A stretch of 64,000 bases of DNA from Ampelomyces quisqualis (lineage: Eukaryota > Ascomycota > Dothideomycetes > Pleosporales > Phaeosphaeriaceae): positions 2,936,110-3,000,109 of the forward strand of contig JAGTXZ010000021.1 in NCBI GenBank assembly GCA_018398575.1, read 5' to 3'. Made by a program: the position numbers and the translations under genes. The notes under the pieces were generated by a model. The model did no database searches and was not told the DNA's origin. It worked only from the letters and a program-made list of their open reading frames with translations. Shown here one piece after another: positions 33,920-46,837 of the stretch; position 1 is the stretch's first letter; every line of letters starts with the position of its first letter.

Positions 33920-35700
33920 ACTATGCATATTCTTTTTACTCTACCTCTACACTAGCACTATCTGCCTCTTCTACCTAGCTCTCTAAGTTGCTAGCTCTTA
34001 TAACATATGCCTACTAGTACTAGAATCTACTTAGTTAAATAGTAAATCTACTTTTATAGAGGATTGCCTATTCTTCTGCGCGTTGCTGTCCTCTATTACT
34101 TATACTCTGCTGCTCCTACTATATCTTTAATTATCTTACATTAAATCTACAAGGTACTTTAGTCTATCTAAAGACTATTTTGCCTACACTACGTTGCTTC
34201 TTTAGCCTCCTTCTTTGTTATATTAAAATAGTACTCTACACTTATAGCTCTATTGCTACGCAGCTAGCAACAGATTATATAAACTAACGTATAGCTAATC
34301 TTTTGTCTTAATATTTACTAGCGCTTGCCCCTAGCAATACTCTACTACACGCACCTGTATAATCTTCGCGTGTAACAGTAGAGTACTAATTTTAAGATCT
34401 CTTAAGCCTTGTTCTAGAATGTTATAGTGTTAGGATCTGCGCAATAGCTTTTTTCTGTAGATATCTATTGTATATTTTTAGTTTAAGGCTAGTATTGCTA
34501 TTGTCTGCAATAGGTAGATTACCTAAAGCTTATCCTTATTGTTAACTACGCGCTTATCTCTTCTTATTGCCTAAAATAACTTGTTTGCAAAGCGTTAGGA
34601 CAAGCTTCTAACTAATAAGCTCTAATAGTCTACTACTAATTGTTTGCTTAGTTCTGTAACTAAGTCTATATCTATTAAAGTATTGTTTAGGAATATTAAC
34701 TTAGATGTCTCTAAATAAAAACTACTACAATTATTAGTAACCTAACAAACTAAGCGCCTTAGAAACTTACTTTAAATACACAAAACTGTAGGGCTTAGCT
34801 CTTTTAAAGTTGTACTAGTATAGCTTAGCCCTTAATTTATAATCTACGCCTAAAATCCTTATATAGTCTAGCAAGTTTTTTTAGAACTTACTCTGCTACT
34901 ATAACTCTTTGTTGTCTTTTATACTAAGTAGAAGCAGATCTAGTAGAAATATTGCGTTGTCTAAAGTGTGCCTTTGCGTAGCACTCTATTCCTCCTTGCG
35001 CAAGTTTGCTATAGAGATAACTATCTACAAGATACTATTGTTTTAGAATAATAGCATTAGCTTGCTGTAAACAGAACTCTATTTTGCTAGTTGTTTAGAG
35101 AAAACAACAGTTTGTTAAGGCTAGCGTTGTTTGTTTTGTTAGATACTGCATCTCTTATCCCTAACACAAGTTGTGTTAACACCTGCTAGGCTAATATCTT
35201 TTATTAGCTAAAGTATATCCTATTAGAATAAGTATAGTAAAGCCTCTTTAAGCATGTGCACTTGCAGGACCTAAGGCAGAGTTATATTACCTGCCTGCCT
35301 ATAACCTCCTAGTTATACTAGCTTTACTACTCTATCTACATATTCTTTATTAAGCCCTATAACCTATTCTTACCTTTTCTTAGTATGCCCAAGCGCTTGT
35401 TATTAGAGTAAAGACTTTAATTGCATTTGCTTCCCTATAAGTGCCTTATTATTACTTATGTCTTTTAAGAACTTATGCTCTTATAATAGTAGATACAATT
35501 AAATTGTATTTGTTAGCGTTAGTGTTGTTACTACAATAGTATTGTTGTCTAAGAGAGTTAGGTTAATTGTTTTAACTATATAATAAAAAGTAGCTTGCGT
35601 TGCTATTTTAGTGCCTAGGGCAGATTAGGCGCTAAAATATTATAAAAGATAACACTAAGAAGGAGAGGTAAGTTTCTGCACTAGTTAGTTAGTTGTTCTC
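33920..35700 (-). pseudogene. RIP-decayed frame E, unknown function
   Basis: A single minus-strand frame can be followed between about 35,700 and 33,920 with TAA/TAG stops only. Near its C-terminal part it reads AISVEYYFNITKKEAKEAT and RTATRRRIGNPL; nearer the start it reads Asn/Gln-rich sequence. The peptide is basic. I recognise no domain. Frame checks at 34,201 and 35,605 fall in the same phase. It is bounded on both sides by ACTAG palindrome clusters (33,785-33,905 and 35,840-35,900), which suggests the 2.1-kb unit could be a mobile element with the frame as its transposase, but this is inference. Confidence 0.4.
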
Positions 35701-35839
35701 TAACTAAGCACTCTTCTTCCCTACTATTTAAACTTTATTAAGTTCTTAGAGCTGCAACTTTCTAATAAAGCTATAAGCCTAGGCTTTTCTAGTTAAGCAG
35801 GTAAAGCGTGCTCTATCTAGTATTATACTAGTAGCCCTA

Positions 35840-35900
35840 ATATACTAGCTAGCACACTACTAGTTTGCGCAGCTAACAACTAGCACTATATTAGCTAGAT
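35840..35900. repeat. ACTAG palindrome cluster 2
   Basis: Contains TACTAGCTAGCACACTACTAG and AACTAGCACTATATTAGCTAG-like words, related to the clusters at 33,785 and 47,190. It lies upstream of frame E. Confidence 0.5.
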
Positions 35901-36069
35901 TATAAGGCTACCTCTAACTCTAATACTTTAGTACACTAATACCTAGTTATAGAAATATAGTGTTTTTACTATATAGAGTAACGCTCTGTTGCGTATTACA
36001 GCGCAGGGCTCTTAGTTTAGAGTGTAAATCCTAGTCTTATAATTGCTCTAACTCTTGCCTGTTAAGCTA

Positions 36070-36630
36070 CTTATTAGCGCCCTGCGCAGCATAGCGCAGC
36101 GTATCCTATTAAAGCTACGCGCTAGTAGTAGTTACTTACTATATTCTGCAAGAAACGCCTTAAAACATTGCAGCGCTTTTCCTATAACTATAGCTTACTA
36201 TATAGCCTAAATAACCTATTACTTCTCTGCGCAGCGCAGCGCAGCGTATCCTATTAAAGCTATACGCTAGTAGTAGTTACTTACTATATTCTGCAAAAAA
36301 CGCCTTAAAACATTACAGCGCCTTCTCTACAACTATAGCTTACTACGTAGCCTAAATAACCTATTGCTGCCCTGCGCAGCGCAGTGCAGCGTATCCTATT
36401 AAAGCTACGCGCTAGTAGCAGTTGCTTACTATATTCTACAGGGAACGCACTAAAATATTATAGCGCCTTCTCTATAATTATAGCTTACTACGTAGCCTAA
36501 ACAGCCTATTGCTGCCCTGCGTAGCGCAGCGCAGCATATTCTATTAAAGCTACGCGCTAGTAGTAGTTACTTACTATATTTTGTAAAAAACGCCTTAAAA
36601 AGCGCAGTGTATCCTAGTAAAGCTACGCGT
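36070..36630. repeat. 145-bp tandem repeats, array 1
   Basis: Four copies of a 145-bp unit; the marker CTATTAAAGCTACGCGCTAG recurs at 36,106, 36,251, 36,396 and 36,541. A fifth, truncated copy starts at about 36,600. Each unit begins with a GC-rich core (CTGCGCAGCGCAGCGCAGCG then TATCC) inside otherwise TA-rich sequence. Further copies occur in arrays at 37,740-37,950 and 39,045-39,400. Confidence 0.88.
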
Positions 36631-39240
36631 ATATAGCATTGCAAGGTATTACAACCTCTTTCTAACTCTTTACGTACTAATTACTTGCTAACCTCCTCTA
36701 GGCTATATTAGGACCTGCTCTTAGTAACGCGACCTGTCTTAATACCTAGCACATAATTAGTTACTAACAGTAATAGAGCAATAACCTAATCTACTTAGTA
36801 GCAGGACTAGAGTTTTTTGTATCTTTTACTATTTAATTTATGTACATAACCTTTACTAGCGTTAAACGTTTTGTGCTGCCTAGATAGGCGCAACCTTAAT
36901 AGTGCTGCTATTAGCTACGCGTTAGTACTATAACTAATTTTACCCAAGTTATTTATCTACGCTAGAAACTAACAGGCTTATAAGAAACAATATTATGCTC
37001 TAATTGCAAAGAAGAGTAAGTAACTTCTAATTTTGCCTAGTTTAATATATATAACAATAGCCTTTATTATATACAAATAATTAAACATAGTTTCTACGTA
37101 AGGCAGTAATTATATATACCTATCTACTGTATACTTTTCTTTAACCTTCTTAACAACTACCTTTCTCTAGGTTATTATTATGTAAAAGAAGTTAATAAAG
37201 CACTGTTTTTTTGTTTTAAAAACCCTAACAACATTAACAACTACTGCCTTTATTAAGTGCAATAAATTAAAGAAAGTTCCTACAGGTAAGCTATAGCCAG
37301 GTAATAGAAACTTTAGTACAAACAGTAAGTAGGTCCTAACAGAGGTTATTATAGATTAATAATAGGCAAGTAGTAGCTAGGTAATAGAAACTTTAGTACA
37401 AATAGCAAGCAGGTTCTAATTAAAGTTATTAAGGATTAAAGAAAGTTCTTGTATAGGCACGCAATTTCTATCTCTACCTAGTGCCTAGCTGCTATATACT
37501 TTTCCTCTACCTCTTATATAACTGCTTTCCTTTAGGTTTATATACACTAGGCTTCTACAGCTTTTAAGAACTAATATAGAGTATAATTAGCAAAGAAAAA
37601 TAACAAAGCACTATATTTTTATTCTAGCAAATGTTAGCACAATATATATAACAACCTCTTTTATTAAGTGCAATAGATTAAGAAAAGTTCTTAGTGCCTT
37701 TCTTCTATAATTATAGCCTACTATATAGCCTAAACAGCCTATTGCTGCCCTGTGTAGTGTAGCGTAGCGTATCCTATTAAAGCTAAGCGCTAGTAGTAGT
37801 TGCTTGCTATGTTCTGCAGGGAACGCATTAAAATATTGTAGCGCCTTTCTATAATTATAGCTTACTATGTAGCCTAAATAGCCTATTGTTGCTCTGCGTA
37901 GCGCAGCGCAGCATATCTTATTAAAGCTACGCGCCATAGTATTATATAGCATTACAACTTCTTTCTAACTCTTTACATGCTAATTGCTTACTAACCTTCT
38001 CTAGGCTATATTAGGACCTGCTCTTAGTAACGCAACCTATCTTAATACTTAGCACATAATTAGTTGCCTAACAGTAATAGAGTAATAACCTAATCTACTT
38101 AGTAGCAGAACTAGAGTTTTTTATATCTTTTATTATTTAATCTATACACATAACCTTTACTAGCGTCGCACGTCCTATACTGCCTAGATAGGCGCAACCT
38201 TAGCAGTACTGCTATTAGCTATGCGTTAGTACTATAACTAATTTTACCTAGGTTATTTATCTACGCAAGAAACTAACTAGCTCGCAAGAAACAAGATTGT
38301 GCCTAAATTACAAAAAAGAGCAAGTAACTTCTAATTTTACTTAGTTTAAAATGTATAATAATAGCCTTTATTATGTGCAAAGAATTAAACTTAGTTTTTA
38401 TATAGGGCAGCAATTACATATACCTATCTACTGTATACTTTTCTTTAACCTTCTTAACAACTACCTTTCTCTAGGTTATTATTATGTAAAAGAAGTTAAT
38501 AAAGCATTGTTTTTTTGTTTTAAAAACCCTAATAATATTAATAACTACTACCTTTATTAAGTGCAATAAATTAAAGAAAGTTTCTATAGGCAAGCTGTAG
38601 CTAGGTAATAGAAACTTTGGTACAAACAGTAAGCAGGTCCTAACAGAGGTTATTATAGATTAATAATAGGCAAGTAGTAGCTAGGTAATAGAAACTTTAG
38701 TATAAACAGCAAGTAGGTTCTAATAGAAGTTATTAAGAATTAAAGAAAGTTCTTGCGTAAGTACGCAATTTCTATCTCTACCTTATGCCTAGCTACTGCA
38801 TACTTTTCCTCTACCTCTTATATAACTACTTTCCTCTAGGTTGTTTATATACACTAGACTTTAATAGCTTTTAAGAATTAATATAGTGTATAATAGGCAA
38901 AGAAAAATAACAAAGCACTACATTTTTGTTCTAGCAAATATTAGCACAACATGTATAACAACTACTTTAATTAAGTGTAATAGATTAAGAAAAGTTCTTA
39001 GCGCCTCTCTCTTACAATTATAGCCTACTATGTAGCTTAAATAGCCTATTACTGCTCTACGTAGCGCAGCACAGCGTATCCTATTAAAGCTACGCGCTAG
39101 TAGCAGTTACTTACTATATTCTGCAGAAAACGCCTTAAAACATTACAGCGCCTTCTCTACAACTATAGCTTACTATATAGCCTAAACAACCTATTACTGC
39201 CCTGCGTAGCATAGCGCAGCGTATTCTATTAAAACTACGC
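36630..39240. repeat. 1.3-kb direct tandem duplication
   Basis: Two copies of a segment of about 1,303 bp lie head to tail (approximately 36,630-37,935 and 37,935-39,240). Paired landmarks are AGCACATAAT at 36,749 and 38,051, and GTTATTATTATGTAAAAG at 37,171 and 38,475. Each copy ends in 145-bp repeats, so unequal exchange between those arrays is the likely origin. The small frames at 37,611-37,952 and 38,351-38,560 lie inside it and have no domain. Confidence 0.82.
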
Positions 39241-39400
39241 GCTAGTAGCAGTTACTTACTATATTTTGCAAGAAACGCTCTAAAATATTACAGCACTTCT
39301 TCTGCAACTATAGCTTACTATATAGCCTAAACAACCTATTGCTACCCTGCGCAGTATAGCGCAGCGTATCTTAGTAAAGCTACGCGCACGTAGTATTGCA
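39045..39400. repeat. 145-bp tandem repeats, array 3
   Basis: Three copies; the marker CTATTAAAGC or its variants falls at 39,081, 39,226 and 39,371, exactly 145 bp apart. The last unit continues into TACGCGCACG and then unique decayed sequence, as at the end of array 1. Confidence 0.85.
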
Positions 39401-39419
39401 AGGTATCGCAACCTTTCTT

Positions 39420-40435
39420 TAACTTAGTTTAAGTTAGAATGTTCTTATAGTTAAAAAATAGCTAGGTAATAGAAACCTAATTGCCTTTCTTAGGTGTAAT
39501 AGATTAAATAAAGTTCTTATAGTTAAGAAGTAGCTAGGTAATAGAAACCTTTGTTAAACGCTCTATAGGTACTAACAGAAATCTAGCGCTCTACTAACAC
39601 AGTGCTTTAATTAGATACAGCTACAAATTTACGCAGCGCCTTAGGCTCTCTAAGAGCAACCCTCTGCTTAGTAGCTATAAGAGTATTAGGCTAATTACAA
39701 AACCTAAGCTACTATACTATTAAAGACGCTAGAAGGCTTTAATTCTTTACAGCTATAAGGTTATAAGGCGCGTTAAGCTTATACATGTAATAATATCTAA
39801 TTGGCTATAAGCGCTTGCTACTTTGTTAACTAACCTTAATTTAATAGTAACCTTAGGTATATATCTAGATCTTATTTCTAATCCTATATAGTAGAAGGCA
39901 GCAGTTATTAAGATTAAGATTACTAAAGACGTAGCAGGCTACTACGCCTGTTACGTCTACTACTCCTAACTAAGGCTACCTAGTTGTAGTGTATTTGCAG
40001 ACACAATCTTAAACATTAACCTCTAAGAAGTTAGTAACAAGCAGCAGGTACTTAGCTAAGCCTATTACTGTAGTGCAACTAAGAAGTAACTATAGGTATT
40101 GTTTATAATTATATTTGCTATTACAGAGAACTAGTTTTAGATAGCTATAAACGTAACAGGAGTTAGTTTAAACAAATAATTAACTTTACTATTATATTTC
40201 TTTTTAGAGCCTAGAGCGCTATAGTAAATGCCTTTATAAGGCACTGCTTATAGGTTATAATAACAGCCTAAGATAGATTAAACAAATATTAACCTGTTTA
40301 ACGCCAAATATCTTTCTATAAGCTAGGTAGTAGGCTTGTTAGCATATAGTCTAGAGACTGCAGGCTAGTCCTAACTAAGACACTCTATAACAAATGTTTA
40401 CAATACATATATATTGTTTTGCATAAGATAGAAAC
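39420..40435. other. Decayed sequence 3' of the RecQ relic
   Basis: About 1 kb of RIP-mutated DNA. Peptide-like stretches can be read on both strands, so it may hold the true C terminus of the RecQ relic or an overlapping relic on the plus strand. I could not decide by eye. Confidence 0.35.
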
Positions 40436-43400
40436 TTAAAAGGTTTTAGTATTTTGTGCTTAATTATATTAAATTTTACCTTTGTTTTCTGTTATAAGCT
40501 GCAGAGTAGGCATTGCAGCTACTTTCTACTATTTTTTTTTACACTATTTAAACAGCGCTACTAACGTCTTGCCTAAAGCAAAACTATAGTAGTATTTTTA
40601 TTAAATTTCTATAATACATAGTGTATCTAAACGTCTACAAGATATAAGGTAATATACAGTAAGATTAGACAAGTTAAAAACTACTATTACAGTATAATAT
40701 TTACTAAAGCTGTTTATATATACTCTACGCGCAGTGCAAAAGATTAAATTTACATAATACTACTGTATACATTAACACTGCACCTAGTGTTTTATACTGC
40801 ATTTATTCTCTAATAGAAGTAGATAATACTAGGATAAGAGTGTCTAGCTAAACTTGTTGTTTTCTAATACAACTATTAGGACCTTAGCAGCGCTGTCTTT
40901 CTAACTAATACTATAGCCTAAGGCTCAAAACGTACCGCACAGGCAAGTAGTATAACATAATTTAAACATATTTAGATTACTTCTATAGGTAAGGCTGCTT
41001 AAGCTATATATATATTAGCAGGCACTGCAAAGGCTCTAAGCCTACATAAGAGCGTTAAGTAGAGCGCTTTACTATAAAGTGCTACTAAATTATATAGCAC
41101 TTAGAGCTTTATAAGAGAAACTTAGCTTAGCTAACAGAATTACTAACCCTTTTACATCTAACAAAATAACTACAACCTATTCTACTTACCTTGCAGCAAG
41201 CTTGTAAAGTAAAGCTAGGTCCTAAGGTAAGGTTTAGAAAAACTACTCTGTTATAGACACTAGTAACTTAATTAGTACTATTGTAGTAATACGCTCTAGC
41301 CTGTTATAGACGTAAATTCTTCTTCTAAAATACTTTATTACTACTAGGTTTGTAATATCTGCAGGCAGGCCTTACCTTGCTAATACCTTTAAACACTACG
41401 CGCGCGCTACTAGTTTTAGTAGGCAAGTTACTATTATATCTACTACTACATACTTATAGACTCTCTTATATTTATAGTTTTTTAAACTGCTTGCACATAA
41501 AGTAACAAAAAGTTTACATGCGTAATAGCTAGTATAGCTCTCTAGCGTAAAAGATTCTTAATTATTCTAGATCTAGAAGGCATTCTTTACTTCCTTATGT
41601 TAATAATTAAGGCCTTTATATTTAGTGTTTACGTAATAATAGTTACTATTCTTTAAAAGATAAGCCTAGTAGTTAAACTTCTAAAACTCTACTATAGATT
41701 AAATGCAGTCTAATAGGTGCAGCCTTACGCGTCTATCTATACTCTAAACAGCTTGCTACGCTATATATAGCGCGTTATAGCCTAGTTTAAGTTACGCTTA
41801 TTATAGCTTCTCTACTAAATTATAACGCCCTGCAGTTACGCTTAACAAGAGTAGTTGTATACTTTTAGTAGAAGCATATCTTACTCTAGACAGAGGTCTC
41901 TAGCTTCTGCTATCTGTGCCTCTATAGTAGGTATTAGGGAATAATAGAACTCTACGCCTGTTGCTATGCCTTAAAGGCGTAGAAGTAAGCTAGAACAGCG
42001 CAGAGACTTTTACTAAGTAGGTTAGTAGAGAGGTATTAGATAAGCTAGTGTCTAGCTACTACTAATTAGTTCTACTTGCCTTAGTAGACAGCTCTATATC
42101 TTTAAGATCTGTTTTATTACAATTGTTGCCTTCTATAGAGTTAGTATTACTTAGTCCTTACTGCTGCGCTACACAAACATCGCATATTAGCTTACTATAG
42201 TTAGGTTTGTATTATAATCTATTTTTATCTTTATCTATATAGCTATTAATAAGGATATACTAACAAACTACTTTGTTAAGCAGCACTCTATCCTATGCAT
42301 ACTCTTTTATTATTTAGTAGTCTTTACATACCTACTTACTGCGCAGCGCAAGGCAGTAGATACCTTTTCTTACTAGTAGAATAGTAATAGCAGACTACTT
42401 TTGTTGTCTAGCGCGCCTAGAGCCTTATATGTAGGTAATAAGGCTGTTAGGCTAAGTGCTATAGACAACTAAGTACACGTCTAGCAGGTTAAGACCTAGC
42501 GCTACTACTAATGTACAAAAGAAGATTCTGTTAGTAGAAGCTGCAAACCCTTTAATTGCACGCTGCCCCTCTAAGGCGCTATAGTAATACGCCTAGGCAT
42601 TAGGAAATTACTCTACTAGTTGCTTTACCTAAGCAATATTATTAATAAACACTATTATTTTCTTGCACTCTAGCTAAAGGCAGTTGCGCTTCTGCCTTAC
42701 AACTTCTATAATACCTGTTAGCCTATATACGTCTATTATGCCTATTAGTATAATATTACTAATACTTACTACTTAGTACACTATATTTAGCTAAACTATG
42801 CTTAAGCAAAGTATATAAGCGCAAGCGCAATTAATACGCAGACTTATTAACAGCTTTGCCTTATTCTACACAGGCAGCGTAGTAGTTAGTAGCAGTAGTA
42901 GCACACTAAGCGTAGTTAGTACGTTACAGTTTAGAAGAGCTAGGCGCTACTTCTTAGCTGTTAATAGTATATAAGCTTTGTTAATTACAGCGCGCTTAAG
43001 GTAGTTTACTGCCTAGAGCGTATATACTAGCTAGCAAAAGCTTCTAAGCCTTAGATATTTAGCTACAACAATAATAATATTAGCGTGTAGGTAAAGCCTA
43101 GTGTTAGAGTTATTATAGCTCTTCTATATAATATAGCAGATACCTACTTAGTTGCATTACTAAAGCAGGTGTCCTTATAGCGCTACTAATAGCGTAACTA
43201 CTAGTATTGTACGCGCTTCTTGCAAGGCTGCTAGCAGCATTATAAGCGCTGTCTTACTAGCTCTAGTTAGCTCTACTACTACTAACGCTGCCCTTTACTT
43301 GTTTAACATAGTATCTAACACCTTCTATTACTTTCTACAGAACTTAGTGCGTAGCTTCTATAGTAAGTTACATAGTAAGCTTAAGGCCTAGCGCTTAGAG

Positions 43401-46400
43401 ATACTCTAGCTGCGCTCTAATTACGTTTGTTTAAACTCTTACTGTAATAGACATTTAGATACAGTAAGCTTATCTTTGCTCTACTCTTTATTATTCTTAT
43501 ACTACTTACACTTTATTATATTACTATAGCTATTCTTATAGCTACTAGCTAGCTGCCTCTTTACGCCTTAACAGCCTTACTCTGCTACTAGCGCAGAAGG
43601 AAAGTTTAACACCTTATACTAATGCCTACTTACTGTACTCTATAGCTGTAGCTGCAGCTTATCTAGATTTAGAATAGCTATAGCGTCTTCTCTATAATTA
43701 GCATAGCCTACTCTTATAGAGTAGCCTGTCTACAGTTCTACAGCGCTCTAACTCTTAAATAGATTACACACCTTCTTAAAGGTATTAGAGCTTACGCCTA
43801 CTTCTATATCTTTCTAGCTTATTACTTCTAGTTGCTGTTAGTTCTAGCCCTCTACGCCTTTATTGCCCCTAGCCTTCTTATTACTACTATTATTATTATT
43901 GTTATTATTGTTACCTTTAGTGCAGTTGTTAACTATAGTATAAGTAGTAGCGCCTGCCTATACAAGTACCTCTTGCCTAGATTTATAGCTAGGTTGTGCG
44001 TTAAGATGCGTACTTCTACCTTCTACTAGTATATTAGTAAGAGTAAAGCAACAAGCAAACCTAATAACTAACTATTAGCCTGTTTATAAACCTAGGCTAC
44101 CTAGTACTACCTGCAATAATATCTTCTTAAGCGCCTTAGACACTTACTTGCTACTACTTCTTAACTGCAGCGCTAGAAACAAGAACTCTATATCCTTATA
44201 GCTACGCCTAGCCTATCTGCGCATAACGTTTTAGAAGGGCATTACAAGCTAGACAAATTGCCCTTATATATTAGCTACTTTCTAGAGTAGTACGTGTATA
44301 GGTACTACTACGCCTACCTACTGCGTCTTAGTATACCTGCCTACTAGAGTAAGTTACCTGTCCTAGATAACAAGGTTACGCTTCTTACTACTATTATTAT
44401 TATTTTGCTAGTAATAAGAGGTAACAGTTATACTACAGATAGGTATTTCTATACTCTACGCTACAAGAGGCATACTTTCTTCTACAAAACGCTATAGGCT
44501 ATTACTAAACTTAAATAGCGCCTGCTTCTACAGCTTGCGCCTATAGGTTTTAGTAAAGTAGCTACTCTAGGTTTACTGTACGTAGTTGCGCAGCCAATTG
44601 TTACTAGCCTTAAGTGCCTCTTAGTTAGCTAGGTTAGTCTAATAGCTGCTCTTAGGCGTGTTGTTAAGGCAGTCTACAAGGCTGTCCTACAACACTAGCA
44701 GCAGTTCCTCTACTAAGTCTATAAACAGAATCTCCTTGCAGAAAATACACGTCTATTCTACTAGAGCGCTATAAATTACTGCTCTTAACTGCGCTAGGCT
44801 TAGCCTATACTTACTATACAAGAATGCTTTATTGCCTGCTATCTAGTGCAACTAACCTGCTAGCGCTAAGTCTTTAGTAATCTGTCTAGTTAGCGCTTTA
44901 GTACTGCTAAGCTAAGTTATAGTGTAATTTAAACCCTATATAACACACTTCTCTACTACTATAGTAAACTTATTAGAGTTTTGTATCTCTTAGCCTAGCA
45001 TATACGTTAACACTATACAACATACTATTTTATTAAAGCCTATAAGTATATAAGTATAGTTTTTTACCTAGATAAAATTTGTAGTATATAGTCTAATAGT
45101 AAGCACAGTTAAGGCAACTACTAAGGAAAGCTCTTGCGCCTTATTAACTATTGCCTTCTGCTACAAAAGGTATATAAACAAGGCTAGCGTTAGCTACTCT
45201 ACCTACGTTAGGTATAGTCTGTTATCTAGTCTCTTAGCTTCTACTACCTAATTATAGTTGTTGCAGTTGCTGCTATTGTCTTGTTTATTCCCTGCGTTTA
45301 GTACCTGCTCTAGTTCTACCTATACTAAGCAAACAGCGTTATTAACCTAATAGCGCAAAACAGCTACTATATGCGCTATATCTGTTTATGTCTATATAAA
45401 GAACGCTAGGCACGCTTACACTATACGCGTGTAGTAGTTAACAACGCTTTCTGTTATATATGCTGTCTAGGGCTTTAGCAGATATTACCTTACCTGCACG
45501 TAGACTATAATAGTCTGTATATAGGTACCTGCGTATTTTACCTTCTTATAACTCTTGCGTAGCGCAGATCCTGCTATTCTTTACACTACTACTATTATTA
45601 TTAATCTATTCTTACTTGCGCAGGGTCTATTGCATATACAACGCGCTGTAATATACGCAAAGCCTTATAGACGCATAGTAAAGCTGTTTACTTACGCCTA
45701 TAGGTCTACTTCTTGCGCTGCTAGCCTTACTACAGTCCTGTAACTCTTCTCTTTCTACTTGCGCACTTGCTAAGCACACTGCTTAAACTGCTCTAGAAAG
45801 ACTATACCTTTATCTATAGCAGCTCTATTATTTAGTGCCTTTGCCTCTTTTTCTACTATATCTTCTAGCTCTTGCACGTAAAAGAAAGCTGCCTTAGAAA
45901 GCATACGTTGTACCTTTACTATAGAGCTCTACGCTCTAACACTAGCTAAATACCTATTCTCTTCTCTAGACGCTAGTGCAGACGCTGTACTAGGCTACCC
46001 TAGCCTCCTAAACTCTACTTACCTATACTCCTTACAGACGTAGGCCTACTATCTGTTTATATCTAGTTAGTTCCCTATAGTAGATTACTACACGTAGCTG
46101 CTAGCACAGTCCTCTACTAGGCATTAATACGCATAAAAGACGTAGAAGTACTTAACTATAGGTATAATAGTTATAGGCTACTTCTAGTTACGTTTATTCT
46201 AGATTGCCTTTAACCTGTATATGTTCTACGTCTCCTAGGCTACTATCTTCTCTTTAATTATAAGTGTTATTATACCTAGGCTATAGCTCTAAGCACGCTA
46301 GTGTTACTGCGTGCTCTTCTATATAGACTTGCCTAGCAGCCTCTAACTGCACAGCGTACACATAAGAACTCTCTACCTATCTTCTTCTAGAGAGGCATAG

Positions 46401-46837
46401 GTAATTAGTTAGTAGAGGAGCAATATTAGCTTTAGCTCTTTATCTAGCTTGCAAAGAAGCGTTGTTAGCTTTAGCTCTTTACTTAGCTTATTGCCTATAA
46501 GAGTATTCTACAGTGTCTATAGAGTAGGAAACGCCTCTATGCCTATAGTTAGGTTAACAAATAGGTTGGGCATAGCAAGCCTATTTTTACTAGGGCAGCT
46601 AAAGGCATCTCTGCTAAGTAGACTGTTATAGGCATAGTTAGTCTACTGCAAAGCCTAGCCTGTAAACTAGTCTACTGTTAAGTACAAGTCTATAAGTAAC
46701 AGTGTACTCTTAAAGCTTATTATTAAGGTAAGTAGATCTATTGCAGAATGCAACGCTAAGAGAGATAGAGGCAGAAGTAAGTAACAAGGGGTAAGTAGAT
46801 ACTAGTAAAAGCTAGCAAGAGTTATAAAGTATAATTA
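40436..46837 (-). pseudogene. RecQ-family telomere-linked helicase (TLH type), RIP-killed
   Basis: One minus-strand frame (same phase at every point tested: 46,361, 45,857, 44,114, 42,971, 42,401, 40,436) runs for about 6.4 kb, about 2,130 codons, interrupted by TAA/TAG. Helicase motifs come in RecQ order. A DEAH-like box decayed to VINKAY sits at 42,971-42,988. It is followed by TAKK.RLALLNC..LTTLSVLLLLLTTTLP (motif III region, about 42,870-42,960). KKIIVFINNIA then YYYSALEGQRAIKGFA and FFCTLVVALGLNLLDVYLV (motifs IV-V) follow at 42,660-42,490. Motif VI, YI.GSRRARQQ, is at 42,401-42,430 (parent YIQGSGRAGRDG type). After that come a Cys-rich segment ending ICDVC (zinc-binding region) and a 500-residue tail. 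An Asn tract lies at about 43,880-43,920. TLH genes are known next to telomeres in fungi. The motor points away from the telomere. Both ends are approximate; the P-loop is not clear. Confidence 0.8.

Noticed and set aside
37611..38560. Small frames inside the 1.3-kb duplication
   Set aside because: They differ between the two copies, lack domains and lie in repeats.
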